In this document: positions 16,084 through 23,841 of the stretch, one piece after another
Numbering within the stretch: the stretch's first letter is position 1
How the letters are laid out: the number at the start of each line of letters is the position of its first letter
Origin: SIG440 sp045646865
Lineage (GTDB): Bacteria > Bacillota > Clostridia > Monoglobales > Monoglobaceae
DNA: 30,370 nt
Assembly (NCBI GenBank): GCA_045646865.1
Contig: JAZRLM010000011.1
Span: 1 to 30,370, forward strand
Direction of reading: 5' to 3'
Notes under the pieces: model-generated
The model's database searches: none
Told to the model about the DNA's origin: nothing
Seen by the model: only the letters and a program-made list of their open reading frames with translations
Program-made: the position numbers and the translations under genes

Positions 16084-16867
16084 CTGTATCCTCCTTTACT
16101 CCAAGTGCTTCAGCCAAAAGCTCGGTAAAATAAACTACCGGTATATCAGCACCGTTTTTCACAAGATTATATTTGCAAAGAGGACAAGCTGTGATAATCA
16201 TTTCAGCACCCTGTGCCTTGGCATTTGCTACAACAGCATTACTGCTCTTTTTTGCAAGTTCGGGGCTTTCAACACTCACATATCCGCCACAGCATTCGTT
16301 GCGCTTTGCATAGAAAACGGGTTCTGCGCCCAAAGCCTTTATAAAGTCTTCCATAATGCTTGGGTTTTCGGGGTCGTCCATCTTCATAACGCTGTTGGGT
16401 CTTAAAAGCAAACATCCGTAATATGCCGCAATTTTCTTGCCTGCAAGTGGGTTTACAACCTTTTCCTTCAAAGCATCAAAGCCCACCAAATCACGAAGCA
16501 TCTCAAGATAGTGATACACCTCTGCTTCGCCGTAATATCCGCCATCCTCTGCCATATAACGGTTTGCCTTGTCGGCAAAATCCTTATCGTTTTGCATAGC
16601 GTGATTTGTCTGTTTAATAACATTGTGACAAGCTGAGCATACTGTAACCAACGGCTGTTCTTTTGAATATGCCTCTTTAAGTGCACGGACAGAAGAAAGC
16701 TTTGTTGCAACTTCGTTCTTTGCCGTAGTGAAGACACCGCCGCAGCATTGCCAGTTTTCAATTTCTTCAAGTGTAACCCCCAAAGCCTCGGCAGATTTGT
16801 ATGCATACAAATCAAGGTCTTTAGCTTTGTTTTTCAGGGTACAACCCGGGAAATAACTAACCTTCAT
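16073..16867 (-). CDS. hdrB: Heterodisulfide reductase-like subunit B (HdrB), two CCG domains
   Basis: The 264-residue protein has two complete CCG motifs: Cys9, Cys41-42, Cys77, Cys80 and Cys152, Cys192-193, Cys228, Cys231. In methanogens these bind two non-cubane [4Fe-4S] clusters that reduce the CoM-S-S-CoB disulfide. In sulfate reducers the partner is thought to be DsrC. Neither coenzyme M genes nor dsrC are in this window, so the physiological acceptor is open. The adjacent FrdB lacks the CCG domain that TfrB carries, so HdrB may hand electrons to FrdB or reduce a small thiol/disulfide partner; this is inference. RBS GGAGG lies 7 bases before the ATG. Confidence 0.93.
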   Translation of the reverse strand: MKVSYFPGCTLKNKAKDLDLYAYKSAEALGVTLEEIENWQCCGGVFTTAKNEVATKLSSVRALKEAYSKEQPLVTVCSACHNVIKQTNHAMQNDKDFADKANRYMAEDGGYYGEAEVYHYLEMLRDLVGFDALKEKVVNPLAGKKIAAYYGCLLLRPNSVMKMDDPENPSIMEDFIKALGAEPVFYAKRNECCGGYVSVESPELAKKSSNAVVANAKAQGAEMIITACPLCKYNLVKNGADIPVVYFTELLAEALGVKEDTDGK

Positions 16868-16912
16868 TTTTATACCTCCAGATTAACCATATTGGGATTG
16901 ACTTCGGTATTA

Positions 16913-18289
16913 TTAAACCATTTCTTCAGGATGGAACACTTCGTCAAACTTTTCAGCAGTTAAAAAGCCAAGCTCAACACAAGCTTCCTTTAGTGAAATA
17001 TTGTCTTTAAATGCCTTTTTAGCAGTTTTTGCAGCATTTTCATAACCGATATAGGGGTTAAGTGCAGTAACAAGCATCAAAGAGTTGTGAAGATTGTGAT
17101 GCATCTTTTCCTTATTTGCCTTAATACCCACAGCACAGTTCTTGTTGAAAGAAACAATCGCTTCTGCCATAAGTCTTGCAGACTGCAAGAAGTTGTAAGC
17201 ACATACAGGCATAAATACATTAAGTTCAAAGTTGCCCTGTGATGCCGCCATACCAACTGCAACATCATTGCCCATTACCTGAACGGCAACCATAGTTACA
17301 GCCTCGCACTGTGTGGGGTTAACCTTGCCTGGCATAATTGATGAACCGGGCTCATTTTCAGGAATAAAGATTTCCCCAAGACCGTCTCTGGGGCCTGAAG
17401 CCAACCAGCGAACATCGTTTGCTATCTTCATCATATCTGCAGCAAGCGCTTTGATTGCACCATGTGCAAACACGAATTCATCCTTTGATGTAAGTGCGTG
17501 GAACTTGTTTGATGCAGTGATAAATGGCTTACCTGTAATTTTGCCTACTTCAGAAGCAACAGTTTCGCCAAACGCTTTGGGTGCGTTAAGACCTGTTCCC
17601 ACAGCAGTACCACCAAGAGCAAGCTCGTAAAGCGGTTCGATTGAACGCTTAATAAGTTCAATATCCTTTTCAAGGCTTGAACGCCATCCGCTGATTTCCT
17701 GACTGAATGTGATAGGAGTTGCATCCTGAAGATGTGTTCTACCGCTCTTTACAATACCTTCATTTTCTGCTTCAAGTCTTTTGAAGGTTTCAATCAATGT
17801 CTGAACTGCAGGAATAAGCTTATCTTCAAGAACAAGTACAGCCGCAATGTGCATAGCTGTTGGGAATGTGTCGTTTGAAGACTGGCTCATATTAACATCG
17901 TCATTGGGATGAAGAGCCTTTTCGCCAAGAATCTGATTGCCACGGTTGGCAATAACTTCGTTTGAGTTCATATTTGACTGTGTGCCCGAACCTGTCTGCC
18001 AAACAACAAGAGGAAAGTTATCATTGAGCTTTCCTGCCATAACTTCGTCGCAGGCAGCTTTAATTGCTTCCATCTTTTCTTTGGTCATTTTTTCGGGACG
18101 CAGCGCATTGTTTGTAATAGCTGCTGCTTTTTTCAGCACACCAAATGCGTGTATAATTTCTGCAGGCATTGTTTCGATGCCTACACCAATTTCAAAATTT
18201 TCGTGACTTCTCTGGGTCTGTGCAGCCCACAGCTTGTCAGCAGGAACTTTTACTTCGCCCATTGAGTCGTGTTCGATACGATAATCCAT
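16913..18289 (-). CDS. fumC: Fumarate hydratase, class II
   Basis: A 458-residue class II (iron-independent) fumarase that interconverts malate and fumarate. The signature GSSIMPGKVNP of the fumarase/aspartase superfamily is present, together with SGRTHLQDATPITFSQE and QTGSGTQSNMN, blocks that bind substrate in FumC. Aspartase is the main alternative; the THLQDA form and the position between malate dehydrogenase and fumarate reductase favour fumarase. It supplies fumarate to the reductase encoded downstream. An oxygen-stable class II enzyme beside so many oxygen-sensitive Fe-S proteins is worth noting but not rare. RBS AGGA is 8 bases before the ATG. Confidence 0.94.
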   Translation of the reverse strand: MDYRIEHDSMGEVKVPADKLWAAQTQRSHENFEIGVGIETMPAEIIHAFGVLKKAAAITNNALRPEKMTKEKMEAIKAACDEVMAGKLNDNFPLVVWQTGSGTQSNMNSNEVIANRGNQILGEKALHPNDDVNMSQSSNDTFPTAMHIAAVLVLEDKLIPAVQTLIETFKRLEAENEGIVKSGRTHLQDATPITFSQEISGWRSSLEKDIELIKRSIEPLYELALGGTAVGTGLNAPKAFGETVASEVGKITGKPFITASNKFHALTSKDEFVFAHGAIKALAADMMKIANDVRWLASGPRDGLGEIFIPENEPGSSIMPGKVNPTQCEAVTMVAVQVMGNDVAVGMAASQGNFELNVFMPVCAYNFLQSARLMAEAIVSFNKNCAVGIKANKEKMHHNLHNSLMLVTALNPYIGYENAAKTAKKAFKDNISLKEACVELGFLTAEKFDEVFHPEEMV

Positions 18290-18308
18290 TTTCTTATTCC
18301 TTTCTGTA

Positions 18309-19250
18309 TTAAATATTAAGACCTTTTATTAAATCCTTCAAAACATTTGCGCTGTTATGAAGAGCCTTGATTTCTTCGTCATTAAGAGGAAGCATTATCT
18401 TGCTGTGAGCACCCTTATTGCCTACAACATTCAAAAGGCTGAGGCACACATCATCAATGCCGTACTCACCGTTAAGAAGCGTAGATACTGTAAGGGTTGT
18501 GTCAATACCACTTAACAGGCATTTGCAGACATGACATACAGACATTGAAACTGCATAGAATGTTGCACCCTTACGCTGGATAACTCTTGCGCCTGATTTG
18601 CGCATATAATCTTCAACTTCGTCTTTTTTGAATTCAGGATAATCAACGCCTGTGAGAACTGCATTTCTGTAACTTTCAACGGGAACATTTGAAATATTTG
18701 CAATTGACCAGGGAACAAAAGAACTGTCACCATGTTCACCCAAAACATATGCGTGAACATTCTTCTGGTTTACAGAGTAGTATTCTGAAACTCTTGCACG
18801 AAGTCTTGCAGTATCAAGAATTGTACCTGAACCGATAACTCTTTCCTGAGGAAGACCTGTGTGCTTTAAGAATACATATGTCAAAATATCAACAGGGTTG
18901 CTTACAATAACATAAGTTGCCTCAGGTGCAACGGGAACAATTTTATCTGCAATACTTTTTATAATATCAACATTGGTCTGGGCAAGGTCAAGTCTTGACA
19001 TACCGGGCTTTCTTGCCATACCTGATGTAATAACAACAATGTCAGAATCTTTAGCATCTTCATATGTTCCTGCATAAACAGTTGCAGGATTGCAGAAGGG
19101 AACACCCTGTCTGATATCAAGGGCTTCACCAAGAGATTTTTCTTCGTTAACGTCAATCATAACAATTTCAGATGCAAGACCCATAACCGTAAGTGTGTAT
19201 GATATTGTGGAGCCTACATTACCCGAACCGATTACTGTAATTTTATTCAT
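18309..19250 (-). CDS. mdh: Malate dehydrogenase of the LDH-like family
   Basis: A 313-residue NAD-dependent 2-hydroxyacid dehydrogenase. NAD binding is shown by GSGNVGS (8-14) and Asp33. Catalytic residues lie in SNPVD, LDTARLR and GEHGDS. The substrate-specificity position, Gln in lactate dehydrogenases (NQKPG), is Arg80 here (ARKPGMSR), which selects for oxaloacetate/malate. The GEHGDSSFVPWS block is otherwise lactate dehydrogenase-like, so an automatic annotation might call it L-LDH. The neighbours fumarase and fumarate reductase agree with malate dehydrogenase working from oxaloacetate towards succinate and consuming NADH. RBS GAGG is 7 bases before the ATG. Confidence 0.88.
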   Translation of the reverse strand: MNKITVIGSGNVGSTISYTLTVMGLASEIVMIDVNEEKSLGEALDIRQGVPFCNPATVYAGTYEDAKDSDIVVITSGMARKPGMSRLDLAQTNVDIIKSIADKIVPVAPEATYVIVSNPVDILTYVFLKHTGLPQERVIGSGTILDTARLRARVSEYYSVNQKNVHAYVLGEHGDSSFVPWSIANISNVPVESYRNAVLTGVDYPEFKKDEVEDYMRKSGARVIQRKGATFYAVSMSVCHVCKCLLSGIDTTLTVSTLLNGEYGIDDVCLSLLNVVGNKGAHSKIMLPLNDEEIKALHNSANVLKDLIKGLNI

Positions 19251-19292
19251 AATTAATCCTCACTTTTCTTTTTTAAATAACTAAATTTAATA

Positions 19293-20714
19293 CTACTTTA
19301 AAACAGATACTGCATCCGAGATAGTCTTTTCAAATGCTTCTCTTCCGTATTTATCAACCTCGGCTTTGTTCTTTTCGCCGTGTGTCAGACATCCTGCACC
19401 GCCGATACAGCCGCCGATACAAGCCATACCTTCAATAAAGTTTGCATCAAGAACATTTTTGCTCTTTTTAAGAAGAGCCGTTCTGCACTCTTCAATGCCG
19501 TCGCAGGCGATTGCCTTCAGGTCAAAATCTATATTCTGTTCCTTAAGGCCCTGTGCAACCGCATCGGAAAGTCCGCCCGAACGGGCAAATATTCTGCCGA
19601 AATAAGATGCGTTGTCAAGAACATCCTCATCAAGAGTTGTTATATCAATATCCTTGCTGTCGTAAAGTGCCTGAAGCTCTTCAAAGGTCAGAACTGTATC
19701 AACATAAGGTTTAACATCCTCAAGCTGAGCTTCTGCCTTCTTTGCAGTACAAGGTCCTATAAACACAACCTTTGAATCGGGGTCGGTTTCCTTTATATAT
19801 TTAGCAAGAGTTGCCATAGGCGAAAAGTTATGTGAAATATACGGTACCAAATCAGGGAATGCAGATTTCACATATGCCACAAATGCAGGACAACAGGAGC
19901 TTGTTAAAAAGCCTTTTTCGGCAAGCTCTTTAGATTCTGCCTGAGCCACCATATCTGCGCCAAGCGCCGCTTCGATAACCGTATAAAAACCTAACTCTTT
20001 AAGGCCTTTGATAACCTGTCCCAGCTTTGCATAGGTAAACTGACTGGAAATTGAAGGCGCCACCATAGCATAAACTTTATACTTTTTATTTCCGTCACTG
20101 TTTTTTATATGTTCAATGGCATCCAGAATGTATGACTTATCCATAATCGCGCCAAACGGGCACTGATAAACACACGCACCGCAGGCTGTACATTTGCTGT
20201 TGTCGATTGCCGCAGCATTATTTTCATTAATGGAAATTGCCTTTACCTTGCAAGCATTCTGACAAGGTCTTTTGCGGTTTATAATTGCAGAATAAGGGCA
20301 AACCTTTGCACACTGACCGCACTCAACACATTTTGATTTATCAATGTGTGCAACGTGATTTGCATCAAAGGAGATAGCACCCCTCTTGCATACATCTTCG
20401 CACCGGTGAGCAAGACATCCACGACAGGATTCTGTCACAACATATCCGGCAGAGGGACATTCATCACAGGCAATGTCAATTACCTCTATCACATTGGGGT
20501 TATCTTTATTACCACCCATAACAATCTTTATTCTTTCTTCTAAGATTGCTCTTTCCTTATAAACACAGCAACGCATGGTAGGGGTTTTTCCCGGAACTAT
20601 TATTTCAGGAATTTTTAATACATTTTCAAGCAGAGTATCCTTCCATGCAAAACGGGCAACTTCTCGCAGGACCTTATATTTCAGATGTTGCACTTTTGTA
20701 TCAAATTTTCTCAT
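19293..20714 (-). CDS. [FeFe]-hydrogenase catalytic protein, group B-like monomer
   Basis: A 473-residue protein with an N-terminal Fe-S region followed by the H-cluster domain. Ferredoxin motifs occupy residues 83-185, including Cys130, 133, 136, 140 neighbours and CTACGACVYQCP. H-cluster motifs are TSSCCPAF (Cys274, with proton-relay Cys275), IGPCTAKKAE (Cys322) and EGMACIGGCIGG (Cys432, 436). The layout, with CRGC-type N-terminal clusters, fits the monomeric group B hydrogenases of clostridia. It probably exchanges electrons with ferredoxin and makes or takes up H2 in the cytoplasm. Maturases (HydE, F, G) are not in the window. RBS AAGGAGAGG precedes the ATG. Placement between the H2-sensor genes and malate dehydrogenase suggests a redox outlet for the Hdr-Flx system. 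Confidence 0.9.
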   Translation of the reverse strand: MRKFDTKVQHLKYKVLREVARFAWKDTLLENVLKIPEIIVPGKTPTMRCCVYKERAILEERIKIVMGGNKDNPNVIEVIDIACDECPSAGYVVTESCRGCLAHRCEDVCKRGAISFDANHVAHIDKSKCVECGQCAKVCPYSAIINRKRPCQNACKVKAISINENNAAAIDNSKCTACGACVYQCPFGAIMDKSYILDAIEHIKNSDGNKKYKVYAMVAPSISSQFTYAKLGQVIKGLKELGFYTVIEAALGADMVAQAESKELAEKGFLTSSCCPAFVAYVKSAFPDLVPYISHNFSPMATLAKYIKETDPDSKVVFIGPCTAKKAEAQLEDVKPYVDTVLTFEELQALYDSKDIDITTLDEDVLDNASYFGRIFARSGGLSDAVAQGLKEQNIDFDLKAIACDGIEECRTALLKKSKNVLDANFIEGMACIGGCIGGAGCLTHGEKNKAEVDKYGREAFEKTISDAVSVLK

Positions 20715-20726
20715 ATTTTCCTCTCC

Positions 20727-21899
20727 TTAAAAATAACTTACTTTGATTCTTTTTCCCATCATTTTAAGACACTTCGAAAGTTCTTCAACAAGATTCATTT
20801 TAATGCTGAAATTGATGGGCAAATCAGGATTCTGATGTGCAGGATTTATAGCCCTGCCAACATAGAAATTTATATCTGTTGCTTCTTCAAACAAAAGCTG
20901 ACAGATAAGCGAAGCACCGTCGCGTTTAAAATTCCAATGTTCATACATTTCGTTGTCACCTAAGTAATCTTTTGCATATTCCAGAACTCTGTTCACCGTT
21001 ATAACACCTTCGGTAACAAGGTCAACCCCTTCAATCTGTGCAATGGGCGGAATATCCGATTTTTCAAAATTAAGACTTGCCTTAAGGGGCTTCCTTAAAT
21101 ATTTTGCAGCAATAGACGATGTTGTTCCACCGCAAACAATGTGCTTACCTTCCTTCGAGAAGAAAAGAGACATCATTCTGTCGCAGTCATCGCGGTTTGA
21201 CGGTGGACCAAAGAGAATGTTCATCGGTTCTCTTTTTCTGATTTTTACAATGCAGGCCGTTGCATCGTCACCGGGTTTCTGCCCGTAAAGCTTGTCACAT
21301 TCATCAACCAGAAGTGTAGAAAGATTTTTTGCCGTAAGACCTGCTACAGACATAGTTTCCATAAAATCTATAATGTCTTCCCGTTTCCAACCGAAGTTAT
21401 ATGCCATACCGATACCTGCGTGGGGGCAACCGTCGCTCATAGCAATAAAAATATCATTTTCCTGAATACGGATTTCGCTTTTAAATATTTTTTTGCCGCC
21501 GATATTCATTTCAGTCTTTGGATAATCATAGTTCTTGTTGTCACGCAAAACTATTACCTGAGGATTGTCATACTGAATTATCTCAACCGTTTCGTTGTTG
21601 ATAATCTGCATAATGGTAAATGTGGAGTATGCAACCCCCCTGACCGAGCAAACAGGAAGTGTAGCTGCAATGGTTTCAACACATTCTTCAATAGGTAACC
21701 CCTCTGCCATCATTGTGGAGATAATCTTTGAGGTAAGTGTTGATAATATACTTGCTTTAACACCGCTGCCAAGGCCGTCAGCAAGAACGATTACTGTTGA
21801 ATTTTCATTTTGTTCAACAATATCCACATGGTCGCCACAAAGCTGCTCACCGTAATGGTTGATACTTTTCCAGCCAATATCTGCACATAAATCATTCAT
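20727..21899 (-). CDS. SpoIIE-type PP2C serine phosphatase with unassigned C-terminal domain
   Basis: Residues 1-222 form a SpoIIE/PP2C-like phosphatase domain with metal-binding Asp41 in ADGLGSG, Asp156 in MSDG and the GDDAT motif (210-214). It should dephosphorylate a serine/threonine-phosphorylated protein such as an anti-sigma antagonist. Residues 225-390 form a second domain that I do not recognise; it contains GGTTSSIAAKYL and a conserved-looking VDLVTEGVITVNRVLEYAKDYL. No membrane segment or sensor domain is present. The gene overlaps the sensory-type hydrogenase gene by 8 bases, so the pair likely form a signalling unit in which redox state or H2 modulates phosphatase output. Confidence 0.85.
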   Translation of the reverse strand: MNDLCADIGWKSINHYGEQLCGDHVDIVEQNENSTVIVLADGLGSGVKASILSTLTSKIISTMMAEGLPIEECVETIAATLPVCSVRGVAYSTFTIMQIINNETVEIIQYDNPQVIVLRDNKNYDYPKTEMNIGGKKIFKSEIRIQENDIFIAMSDGCPHAGIGMAYNFGWKREDIIDFMETMSVAGLTAKNLSTLLVDECDKLYGQKPGDDATACIVKIRKREPMNILFGPPSNRDDCDRMMSLFFSKEGKHIVCGGTTSSIAAKYLRKPLKASLNFEKSDIPPIAQIEGVDLVTEGVITVNRVLEYAKDYLGDNEMYEHWNFKRDGASLICQLLFEEATDINFYVGRAINPAHQNPDLPINFSIKMNLVEELSKCLKMMGKRIKVSYF

Positions 21900-23571
21900 C
21901 TTGTATTGACTCCTTTAATTTAGCAAGTGCAATTTTTGTTTCTGCGGCGGTTTCACCAAGCAGGGATGCAATTTCCTGAACAATTCGCATCTGCTTATCT
22001 ACAACCTTATCCGCAACCTCTATGGTCTGCTGACTAATTTTTTCCTTCTTTTCGCGCTCGGTTTCCTCGTCGGTAACATCACGCATAATACCAATCAGAA
22101 GTCGAGATTCCTTGTCATAAACCACAGACTGTTCAACATAGCGTCGGTACTCTGCAAGATACACCTTTTCGCCCCTTATGTCCTTGCCGGTTCTTAAAAC
22201 CTCGGCAAATAAACTTGGGTCAAGAATTCTTATTACGCTTTCACCAAGAACATCCGAGCTGGAGCGTATATTCATCATCTTTCTTGCAGATTCGTTTATC
22301 TGCTGCACTTCGAGCTTCTCATTAAGGGCAATAAGACCATTTGGTGTGTTTTTAACAATAGTGTCAGAGAAGCTTTCAGCCTTATCCTTCAGGAATGGCA
22401 GACACATTGAAATCTCTGCCTTACCCTGACAAATAGCAATTGCCTTTTCTCGGCAGGTATTATAACCACACGAACCGCAGTTAAGCTCATCGGATGGTTT
22501 GAATTTACCCATCTCTCTTAAAACAGCAAAGATTTCTGTTTCGGTTGGCATTGCAAGTTTGTGTTCAATATATTCAAACTGTTTTTTCAGTTCGATTAAC
22601 TCAGGTTCGGAAACATTAAAGTCATCTTTACCTGCGTAATTTGCAATAGTTATATAATCTTTAACAGGAGCTGTTCTGTGATACTTTTCCATAACCGGAC
22701 CACCGATACAACTGCCCACACAAGCCGACATTTCAATAAAGCACTTGTGTATTTTTCCGTTTTCGATATCACGAAGAGCATCAATACAATTCTGCACACC
22801 GTCAAGCGCTATATAGTTGTATCCGGGAGCATCCTGAGCCATTGTCTTTAAAATTCCTCCAGTTGTGGGGAAGAATCTTGCACGGCTCTTTTCATCGGAA
22901 TCCATTTCCTGTTTGATTTCAATATTTTCTTCCTTTAGCCAGTTTGAAAGCTCTTCAAATGTTAGAACAGCATCAACAATACCCTCATAATGTTCAGCCT
23001 CGTCCTTTTTGGCAACACAGGGACCTATAAATACCGTTTTTGCATTAGGGTATCTTTTCTTTATGTCCTTGCAATGAGCCTGCATAGGAGAAATAACATC
23101 AGCCAGATATTCAAGGGCTGCAGGAAAATATTTTTGTATAAGCAAGTTTATTGAATGACAGCATGAAGAAATGATAATATCGCGTTCTTCCTCGCGGAGC
23201 ATTCTTTCATATTCATTTTTAACAATTGTTGCGCCGACAGCAGTTTCTTCAACATCATAAAAACCTAGTTTTTTAAGAGCCACTCTCATAGACTCAATGC
23301 CAACACCTTCGTAATTCGCAACAAAAGACGGCGCCAAGCTCACAATAACCGGTTCACCGCCTTGCAACAAAACTTTTGCTTTTTCAGTTTCATCAACAAT
23401 CTGCTTTGCATTTTGAGGGCACACAACAAAGCACTGTCCGCACAAAATACATTCATTGCCAATAATATGCGCTTGATTGCCCGAAAAACGGATTGATTTA
23501 ACAGGGCAATGACGAATACACTTGTAACAGTTTTTACAATTTGATTTTTTTAAGGTTAAGCAATTAGGCAT
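21892..23571 (-). CDS. Sensory-type [FeFe]-hydrogenase with FeS and PAS domains (HydS/group C-like)
   Basis: A 559-residue protein. In order it has a dicluster ferredoxin (Cys12, 15, 18, 22 and Cys41, 44, 47, 51), an H-cluster domain with SSCCHSIN (Cys137, 138), IGPCVAKKDE (Cys185) and MSACVGSCIGG (Cys284, 288), a CGSCGYNTCREKA Fe-S domain (365-377), a PAS domain (about 400-500), and a C-terminal coiled-coil tail. This resembles HydS-type hydrogenases thought to sense H2 rather than turn it over quickly. No kinase domain is fused; the SpoIIE phosphatase encoded next is the likely effector. The ATG at 23571 is preferred to a GTG at 23580 because GGAAG is 8 bases before the ATG but only 1-2 before the GTG. 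Confidence 0.88.
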   Translation of the reverse strand: MPNCLTLKKSNCKNCYKCIRHCPVKSIRFSGNQAHIIGNECILCGQCFVVCPQNAKQIVDETEKAKVLLQGGEPVIVSLAPSFVANYEGVGIESMRVALKKLGFYDVEETAVGATIVKNEYERMLREEERDIIISSCCHSINLLIQKYFPAALEYLADVISPMQAHCKDIKKRYPNAKTVFIGPCVAKKDEAEHYEGIVDAVLTFEELSNWLKEENIEIKQEMDSDEKSRARFFPTTGGILKTMAQDAPGYNYIALDGVQNCIDALRDIENGKIHKCFIEMSACVGSCIGGPVMEKYHRTAPVKDYITIANYAGKDDFNVSEPELIELKKQFEYIEHKLAMPTETEIFAVLREMGKFKPSDELNCGSCGYNTCREKAIAICQGKAEISMCLPFLKDKAESFSDTIVKNTPNGLIALNEKLEVQQINESARKMMNIRSSSDVLGESVIRILDPSLFAEVLRTGKDIRGEKVYLAEYRRYVEQSVVYDKESRLLIGIMRDVTDEETEREKKEKISQQTIEVADKVVDKQMRIVQEIASLLGETAAETKIALAKLKESIQDE

Positions 23572-23576
23572 ATCCG

Positions 23577-23837
23577 TCACTTCCTTTCGTTCTTAATTAC
23601 TGACAATATTTTATCTTCAAAAAATTCTTTAAAATTATCACGGTTAACACCCGTATGTACTGTATCATCCACCTGAACAGTCACGCCCAGACGATTACAC
23701 TCCCCAATACAAAAGCTACCGGCAAGGGTAATCTCATCCTGAAGGTTGTTTTCTTCAATTGCTTTGGTAAGCAATTCAACAATTTCAGGCGAACCTTTTA
23801 TATGGCACGAACTGCCAACGCATATCTGAATTAACAT
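23577..23837 (-). CDS. Thioredoxin-like [2Fe-2S] ferredoxin, copy 2
   Basis: An 86-residue protein with the thioredoxin-like ferredoxin fold of NuoE/HydC C-terminal domains. Cluster ligands are Cys6, Cys11, Cys43 and Cys47 (CVGSSC and CIGEC). It lies 4 bases downstream of a paralogue of nearly the same length, from which it probably arose by duplication. No NuoF-like NADH/FMN partner is in the window, so it may serve the adjacent sensory-type hydrogenase or act as a stand-alone carrier. RBS AAAGGTG precedes the ATG. Confidence 0.85.
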   Translation of the reverse strand: MLIQICVGSSCHIKGSPEIVELLTKAIEENNLQDEITLAGSFCIGECNRLGVTVQVDDTVHTGVNRDNFKEFFEDKILSVIKNERK

Positions 23838-23841
23838 TCTC

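Noticed and set aside
8131..16867. Sulfite reductase AsrAB or sulfhydrogenase operon, suggested by the AsrA/AsrB-like subunits
   Set aside because: No AsrC/sirohaem sulfite reductase or NiFe hydrogenase subunit is present. The pair of AsrA-like proteins with FlxD and HdrABC fits the FlxABCD-HdrABC arrangement instead.
18309..19250. Annotation as L-lactate dehydrogenase
   Set aside because: Arg80 replaces the Gln that defines LDH specificity, and the neighbouring genes are fumarase and fumarate reductase.
21892..23571. In-frame UGA/selenocysteine or frameshift in the hydrogenase and Hdr proteins
   Set aside because: All expected cysteine ligands are encoded as Cys and the frames are intact from start to stop.
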